This document shows, in pieces, positions 5,447 through 9,105 of a stretch of 9,105 nucleotides of DNA. Origin of the DNA: an uncultured Clostridia bacterium (GTDB taxonomy: Bacteria; Bacillota; Clostridia; Oscillospirales; CAG-272); the NCBI GenBank assembly GCA_937914815.1, contig CALDMI010000133.1, forward strand, positions 1 through 9,105, given 5' to 3'. A program made the translations under genes and the position numbers. How positions within the stretch are numbered: the stretch's first letter is position 1; every line of letters begins with the position of its first letter. The notes beneath the pieces were generated by a model that made no database searches, was not told the origin of the DNA, and saw only the letters and a program-made list of their open reading frames with translations.

Positions 5447-7432
5447 CTACTTTGTATATTCGACTATGCAGGCGTGCATTATCTCTGGGGTGGGCGTCAT
5501 GCCGACGCTGCTTCTGTAATAGTAGAGCTTTCCGGTTATCGTCACCGTGTCGCCGACTCCGGGGCGGCTCTCCTCGGGGAGCGAGCCGTAGACCGTCGAG
5601 CCGTCGGCAGAGTAGAGTCCGTAGATGTAGATTTCCGCGCCGCTGTCGTCACGGATTGTCATATTTCCGTAAGAGGTGCTCGCGACCGAGACTATCTCGC
5701 CGCGGATATATACCTGCTCCGGCGCCATGTAGCCGAGCGGGAGGGAGGCACATCTTTCAAGGAGGCAGTCAATCGGAGTTATAGTGAAATTTTCATACAC
5801 GCCCCCGGTCGGAGTGTAGGTAAATCCGCCGGACCCGGCATAACCTGCGAGCAGGTCGCGCCCGAAGGTCACGTTGTCGTACCGCTCTGTTTCGGTAAGA
5901 TTGTTCGGTCCGTAGGTCGATGAGTAGGTATCGGTCACTATGTAGTAGGTCTTGTTATCGTCTATCGAGGTTCTGACGCTCTCGCCGTACTGCCCGTAGC
6001 CGATAAAATAGTTTGAATTTGAGGTCTCAAAGAACTGTGAGCGGAGGTATCTTCCCTTGACGGAACAGAGAACAAGCGCATTGTCAAACGGGAACACCGG
6101 ATATATATCCGAATATCTGAGCTCGCCCGCAAAGAGATAATAGGGAGAGCGGACGGACATGTACCCGCCGCCGAGGACGATGTCGTATCTGTCACCCCAG
6201 CGCTCCATGCCCGTGAGATAGTAGAGGTTTGCAGTGAGCTGACGGAGCTCGTCTCCGTCGCGGCGTCTGTCATTCTTTCCGAGATAGCGGTAGACCGGGG
6301 CTATCTCCTCCTGATACTTCACGGTGAGCTCGTCGACAATGGGGTCGGCGTCACACGCCGCGTATACACTCTGCGGTATTATCTCGGCTGTCGTGACGCC
6401 CTTTTTGCCGTTCGCTATATTTACTCTCATCCCGGCGTGGGACATTCCGCGGTTCTCGCCGCCGTTCTGAAAATGATACACGCCCCGGCTGTCAAGGAGG
6501 GTATAGCTCTTGTGAGTGTGCCCCTCGAAGACCATATCGACATAGCCGTCGGAGAGGGACGTCTGATAGTAGGAGGATATCTCGTAGTCACTGACATTCG
6601 TTATGCCTGAGGCACTGTTTTCGTACCCGTCGTGGAGAGAGTAGAGAATTATGTCGCTCCCGGACTCGCGCAGGCGGGTTGCCTCCGCCTTTACAAGCGA
6701 TGTGAGCTCGCTCCCGGTGGCAAATCTTATTCCCTTGTTCTGCTCACCGGAGATTGAAGAATAACAGTCACCGATAGCACCTATTACCGAGACGGTGAGT
6801 CCCGCGACCGTGAAGGTTACGGATGATGAGAGGTACGCCGGGCGCTCGTTTGTCGAGGTGTCTATCACATTTATTGCGAGGAGGGGGAAGTCTGCGAGCG
6901 CGGCATTCTCGGCTATCGACTCACGCCCCCAGTCGAACTCGTGGTTGCCGAGGGTCATTGAGACAAAGGATAGCGAGTTCATCCACTCGGTTATAATCTT
7001 TCCCCGCGTCGCGTTCGACTCGGTTGAGCCCTGCCACATGTCGCCGGAGGAGAGGAGAATTGTATATGGATTTTTCGCCTTTGCATTTTTTATGTAGGTC
7101 GTGAGACCGCCGACACCGACAACCCCGTCGGAGTCGGAGAATTTGCCGTGCAGGTCGTTTATCGCGAAGAGGTCGATGACGACTATTACCGTGCCGTCGC
7201 AGACATCGCATATTCCGTCGTCGTCCTCGTCCCGGTGCTTCCCGCCGTCGGTGCAGACGGTGTTTATCGTCCCCCCGCCGGTGCCGCCGCCTGTTCCGTC
7301 GCCGGAGCCGCCGTTTCCGCCACCGCCGGAATTGCCACCGCCCCCGGTATTTCCGCCACCGCCTGTGATAAGGTCACAGGAGGAGAGCATAAGGACAAGA
7401 ACAAGTATCAACGCGAGAATACGCTTCTTCAT
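5447..7432 (-). CDS. Secreted lipoprotein 5'-nucleotidase / metallophosphoesterase (UshA-like) with C-terminal OB-like domain
   Basis: Surface enzyme expected to hydrolyse nucleotides or related phosphoesters with two metal ions. It has 661 residues from the ATG at 7432, chosen because GAGGTGA (7438-7444) lies 5 nt upstream and a lipoprotein signal follows at once; 15 further upstream codons are open but lack these. Order: KKR plus a hydrophobic core and lipobox LSSC with lipidated Cys19; a Gly/Asn/Thr tether (23-55); an Asp/Cys-rich module (60-78: Cys, His, five acidic residues, CDVC), probably a calcium- or metal-binding repeat; a calcineurin-like phosphoesterase with NDLHG (92-96), GD (130-131), GNHE (162-165), His267 and GHTH (304-307); a 5'-nucleotidase C-terminal substrate domain (about 375-555, GGGY and PVFPFDN); and an OB-fold-like tail (575-659, YhcR-like). 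All metal ligands appear intact. Monocistronic, with its own promoter. The exact substrate is unknown. Confidence 0.88.
   Translation of the reverse strand: MKKRILALILVLVLMLSSCDLITGGGGNTGGGGNSGGGGNGGSGDGTGGGTGGGTINTVCTDGGKHRDEDDDGICDVCDGTVIVVIDLFAINDLHGKFSDSDGVVGVGGLTTYIKNAKAKNPYTILLSSGDMWQGSTESNATRGKIITEWMNSLSFVSMTLGNHEFDWGRESIAENAALADFPLLAINVIDTSTNERPAYLSSSVTFTVAGLTVSVIGAIGDCYSSISGEQNKGIRFATGSELTSLVKAEATRLRESGSDIILYSLHDGYENSASGITNVSDYEISSYYQTSLSDGYVDMVFEGHTHKSYTLLDSRGVYHFQNGGENRGMSHAGMRVNIANGKKGVTTAEIIPQSVYAACDADPIVDELTVKYQEEIAPVYRYLGKNDRRRDGDELRQLTANLYYLTGMERWGDRYDIVLGGGYMSVRSPYYLFAGELRYSDIYPVFPFDNALVLCSVKGRYLRSQFFETSNSNYFIGYGQYGESVRTSIDDNKTYYIVTDTYSSTYGPNNLTETERYDNVTFGRDLLAGYAGSGGFTYTPTGGVYENFTITPIDCLLERCASLPLGYMAPEQVYIRGEIVSVASTSYGNMTIRDDSGAEIYIYGLYSADGSTVYGSLPEESRPGVGDTVTITGKLYYYRSSVGMTPTPEIMHACIVEYTK
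7313..7366 (-). repeat. Three 18-bp tandem repeats encoding the Gly-rich tether
   Basis: Three consecutive 18-bp units encode TGGGGN, TGGGGN and SGGGGN (residues 23-40 of the lipoprotein), followed by degenerate GGSGDGTGGGTGGG. The units differ at several third positions but keep the period. Such repeats can gain or lose units by slippage and would change only tether length. Confidence 0.75.
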
Positions 7433-7468
7433 CGCTTTCACCTCGGAATTTTTTTGTTTTACGGTATG

Positions 7469-7497
7469 ATTATACACCTACGGGCGGGGAAATTCAA
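7469..7497 (-). promoter_or_regulatory. Promoter of the nucleotidase lipoprotein gene
   Basis: On the minus strand, TTGAAT (7497-7492), a 17-nt spacer and a perfect TATAAT (7474-7469) predict a start near 7462 and a leader of about 30 nt that contains the GAGGTGA ribosome site. It points away from the promoter at 7572-7600. Confidence 0.8.
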
Positions 7498-7561
7498 GTA
7501 ATTTGCCGTTTTTCGGCGCGGGAAGTGGATTTTATTTACTTTTTTCTTTTCTCCTTTCTCC

Positions 7562-7588
7562 CGTGCGCACATTGACAAAGGCGTGCGC
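7562..7588. promoter_or_regulatory. CGTGCGC direct repeats 20 bp apart flanking the -35 box
   Basis: CGTGCGC occurs at 7562-7568 and again at 7582-7588. The first lies within the perfect palindrome GTGCGCAC (7563-7570). One copy is just upstream of the -35 box and the other inside the spacer. The 20-bp period places both on about the same face of the helix, as in many two-site operators. No known regulator is recognised. Confidence 0.35.
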
Positions 7589-7600
7589 GTGTGATAAAAT
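7572..7600 (+). promoter_or_regulatory. Promoter of the ThyX-like gene and probably nadE
   Basis: A perfect TTGACA (7572-7577), a 17-nt spacer and TAAAAT (7595-7600) use the same two hexamers and spacing as the trxB promoter. The predicted start is near 7607, leaving about 37 nt of leader with the AGAGGT ribosome site at 7633-7638. Confidence 0.82.
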
Positions 7601-7643
7601 AAATAAAAGCACATGGACAACAAAGAAAACACAGAGGTAAAAT

Positions 7644-8285
7644 ATGCTTAAAGTCGAAAGAATCTCCGTTATGAACATGGAGAATGCAATACGCGGGGCG
7701 AGAAACCCCATGAACAGCTGGGCGAGAATGGACAGCACGTATGACGAGAAGGGGAATTTCGTCCTCGGGGAGAATGACCTCTCTCTTGCGCGCCGCCTCG
7801 CCGTCGCGGGGAGCGACCACAGAAAGTTTCTCCGGCAGATAATTGTGAGCATGGACATAACCGCGCCGCTATACTGGTGGAAGGAATTTGATACATACAA
7901 GGTCGGCACGGTGGCAAACTCCTGCTCGACTATGCACAGAATACATTCAAAGCCGTTTGAGCTCTCGGATTTCTCGACCGACAGAATGACCGGGTCCGCG
8001 CTCTCCGTTATGCAGGGCGTTGTCGACTGCCTTGAAGAAGAGCGGGTGAAATTCAACGAGACGAAGGACCGGGCGCACTGGCACAATATAATTCAGCTCC
8101 TCCCGTCCTCCTACAATCAGATGAGAACGGTCACCCTGAATTACGAGGTTCTGATAAACATATACTACGCGAGAAGGACTCATAAGCTCGCCGAGTGGCA
8201 CACTCTTTGCCACGCGATAGAGGAGCTCCCCTATGCGAACGAGCTGATACTTGTCAAGGGGACCGAAATGCCCGACGGGCAGTAA
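7644..8285 (+). CDS. ThyX-superfamily-like protein with a non-canonical active-site region (function unproven)
   Basis: The protein has 213 residues, within the usual size of FAD-dependent thymidylate synthases (about 200-260). The ATG is supported by AGAGGT (7633-7638) 5 nt upstream. I see no signal peptide or membrane helix. Parts recalling ThyX are DHRKFLRQIIVSMDITAPLYWW (58-79), where ThyX has the strand leading to its signature, and the C-terminal stretch from LLPSSYNQ to EELPYANELI (152-202), which resembles the ThyX helices after the dUMP site. The defining motif RHRxxSxNExSxRY is absent: the equivalent stretch reads EFDTYKVGTVANSCSTMH (81-98), keeping Ser and Asn but not RHR or RY. 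It may be a divergent ThyX relative with another substrate, or an uncharacterised family. Genes of this look occur, to my recollection, in clostridia and phages. It probably shares a transcript with nadE 53 nt downstream. The family call is tentative; the coding call is firm. Confidence 0.8.
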   Translation: MLKVERISVMNMENAIRGARNPMNSWARMDSTYDEKGNFVLGENDLSLARRLAVAGSDHRKFLRQIIVSMDITAPLYWWKEFDTYKVGTVANSCSTMHRIHSKPFELSDFSTDRMTGSALSVMQGVVDCLEEERVKFNETKDRAHWHNIIQLLPSSYNQMRTVTLNYEVLINIYYARRTHKLAEWHTLCHAIEELPYANELILVKGTEMPDGQ

Positions 8286-8296
8286 AACGAAAATCC

Positions 8297-8317
8297 GGCT
8301 GTCATGATGTGACAGTC
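8297..8317 (+). other. Intercistronic hairpin between the ThyX-like gene and nadE
   Basis: GGCTGTCA (8297-8304) pairs with TGACAGTC (8310-8317) around a TGATG loop; seven pairs are Watson-Crick and one is G-U. No T-run follows, so it is not a standard terminator. It ends 9 nt before the nadE ribosome site (AAGGAG, 8327-8332) and could modulate RNA processing or translation. No promoter is visible in this 53-nt gap. Confidence 0.45.
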
Positions 8318-8338
8318 ACGACGGTCAAGGAGAGACAT

Positions 8339-9105
8339 ATGAAAGACGGAATTATAAGAGTCGGCGCGGCGTCGCCTGACCTGCGGGTCGCCGACCCGGA
8401 ATATAATCGGCGCGCGGCGCTTGACATTGTACGGCGCGCACACGACGGCGGGGTGCGGGTGCTCGTTTTGCCGGAGCTGTCGCTGTCCGCCTACACCTGC
8501 GGGGAGCTGTTTTTCCAGAACGAGCTTCTTTCGCGGTGCGAGTGTGAGCTCGGGAAATTCATAGAGGAGACGGCGGGGCTCGATATGCTTATTTTTATAG
8601 GCACGCCGGTGCTGTATCGCGACAAGCTCTATAACTGCGCCGCCGCCGTATGCGGCGGGCGGCTCCTCGGTCTTACCGCCAAGACCTATCTTCCGAACTA
8701 CGGCGAGTTCTACGAGGCGAGGTATTTTACCCCCGCGCCGCCGACCGGCGGGATAACCTATGCGGGGCAGAAAACCGTTATAGGCACGGATATTCTTTAC
8801 AGAACCGACGCCTGCCCGGGGCTCTCCGTGGCGGCGGAGATATGCGAGGACCTCTGGGTCGCCTCATCTCCCTCCGCGCGGCATGCTGCGGCAGGGGCGA
8901 ACCTCATTGTGAACCTCTCAGCGTCGGACGCCGTGATAGGTAAGGAATCACACAGGCGCACCCTTGTGCGCGCGCAGTCGGACAAGCTCAAGTGCGCATA
9001 TATTTACTGCGACGCCGGAGACGGAGAGTCGGGCACCGACATGGTCTTTGACGGGCAGTCGATAGTCGCGGAGTGCGGCTCTCTTGTAGCCGAGAACCCG
9101 CCGTT
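8339..9105 (+). CDS. nadE: Glutamine-dependent NAD+ synthetase, N-terminal glutaminase (nitrilase-fold) part, 3' truncated by window
   Basis: Last step of NAD+ synthesis: the enzyme amidates nicotinic acid adenine dinucleotide using ATP and ammonia from glutamine. Only the first 255 residues are present; the family's long form has about 550-680, so the synthetase domain with its SGGxDS ATP motif lies beyond the window. The start is ATG 8339 with a strong AAGGAG (8327-8332) 6 nt upstream. The visible region is a nitrilase-type glutaminase with a complete Glu-Lys-Cys triad: E46 in LPELSLSAYTC, K115 in AKTYLPNYGEFYEARYF and C169 in AEICEDLW. ANLIVNLSAS (187-196) and CAYIYCDAGDGESGTDMVFDGQS (219-241) are typical of GAT-NadE and help build the ammonia tunnel side. 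It follows the ThyX-like gene with no visible promoter between, so co-transcription is likely. Because the glutaminase domain is present, this is the glutamine-using type rather than the ammonia-only type. Confidence 0.93.
   Translation, partial: MKDGIIRVGAASPDLRVADPEYNRRAALDIVRRAHDGGVRVLVLPELSLSAYTCGELFFQNELLSRCECELGKFIEETAGLDMLIFIGTPVLYRDKLYNCAAAVCGGRLLGLTAKTYLPNYGEFYEARYFTPAPPTGGITYAGQKTVIGTDILYRTDACPGLSVAAEICEDLWVASSPSARHAAAGANLIVNLSASDAVIGKESHRRTLVRAQSDKLKCAYIYCDAGDGESGTDMVFDGQSIVAECGSLVAENPP

Noticed and set aside
7255..7366. G-quadruplex potential on the minus strand of the Gly-rich tether
   Set aside because: The G-runs are mostly two bases long and are fully explained by Gly codons; no pattern of four runs of three or more was seen.
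7148..7501. Plus-strand open frames opposite the start of the nucleotidase gene (Pro/Val/Ala-rich translations)
   Set aside because: These are mirror images of the Gly-rich repeat tether; codon logic and signals all support the minus-strand gene.
7505..7517. GCCG-TTTTT-CGGC hairpin between the divergent promoters
   Set aside because: A 4-bp stem upstream of both predicted transcription starts would not be transcribed from either promoter, and it is too short to stand out from chance.
7613..7651. 12-codon mini-ORF (MDNKENTEVKYA) overlapping the start of the ThyX-like gene
   Set aside because: It begins only about 6 nt after the predicted transcription start with no SD, has no run of regulatory codons, and its 3' part is the AGAGGT ribosome site of the real gene. 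It is probably chance.
1..9105. CRISPR array, tRNA, rRNA, insertion sequence or prophage signals
   Set aside because: No spaced direct repeats, cloverleaf-like segments, transposase motifs or terminal inverted repeats were seen; the window looks like ordinary core chromosome.

Overview
This window reads as chromosomal DNA from a GC-rich member of the Clostridia (Firmicutes), probably an uncultured gut or anaerobe lineage. The evidence is sigma-A style promoters (TTGACA-N17-TAAAAT), strong purine-rich Shine-Dalgarno sites, a TTG start with a good SD, frequent ATA isoleucine codons in otherwise GC-rich genes, a lipoprotein with a Gly-rich tether and an Asp/Cys-rich module of a kind common in Clostridia, and a copper ATPase with an extra C-terminal metal-binding domain. 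The taxonomic call is an inference from style; no rRNA or marker gene is present.

Layout. (1) Positions 1-1459: the 3' part of an ABC exporter operon, with an ATPase cut by the window edge and an ABC-2 permease overlapping it by ATGA. (2) Positions 1460-1674: intergenic, with a terminator-like long stem, a 14-bp palindrome and a strong promoter. (3) Positions 1675-2619: thioredoxin reductase. (4) Positions 2620-2749: intergenic, with a TATAAT promoter containing two inverted repeats. (5) Positions 2750-5323: a Cu(+)-exporting P1B ATPase with HMA domains at both ends. (6) Positions 5387-5428: a bidirectional terminator between converging genes. (7) Positions 5447-7432, minus strand: a secreted lipoprotein 5'-nucleotidase/metallophosphoesterase. 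(8) Positions 7433-7643: a divergent promoter region. (9) Positions 7644-8285: a protein resembling the FAD-dependent thymidylate synthase (ThyX) fold but lacking its signature. (10) Positions 8339-9105: the N-terminal glutaminase half of a glutamine-dependent NAD+ synthetase, cut by the window edge.

How the genes relate: trxB and copA each have their own promoter but lie in tandem and share a theme of thiol and metal homeostasis. The nucleotidase would release nucleosides and phosphate outside the membrane. The ThyX-like gene and nadE are probably co-transcribed from one promoter at 7572-7600.

The most interesting signal is inside copA. At the exact junction between the last membrane helix and the linker to the C-terminal HMA domain lies an in-phase slippery heptamer (A7, 4990-4996). 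It is followed directly by a perfect 6-bp GC hairpin, with a -1 frame stop codon (5002-5004) inside the hairpin. About 100 nt further on, a GGAGG site precedes an in-frame ATG (5108) that would start a free-standing 71-residue CopZ-like copper chaperone. The sequence therefore could yield three products from one gene: the full fusion, an ATPase without the C-terminal domain, and a free chaperone. Alternatively it records a recent fusion, or an assembly indel, of adjacent copA and copZ genes. No CRISPR array, tRNA, rRNA or insertion sequence was seen.
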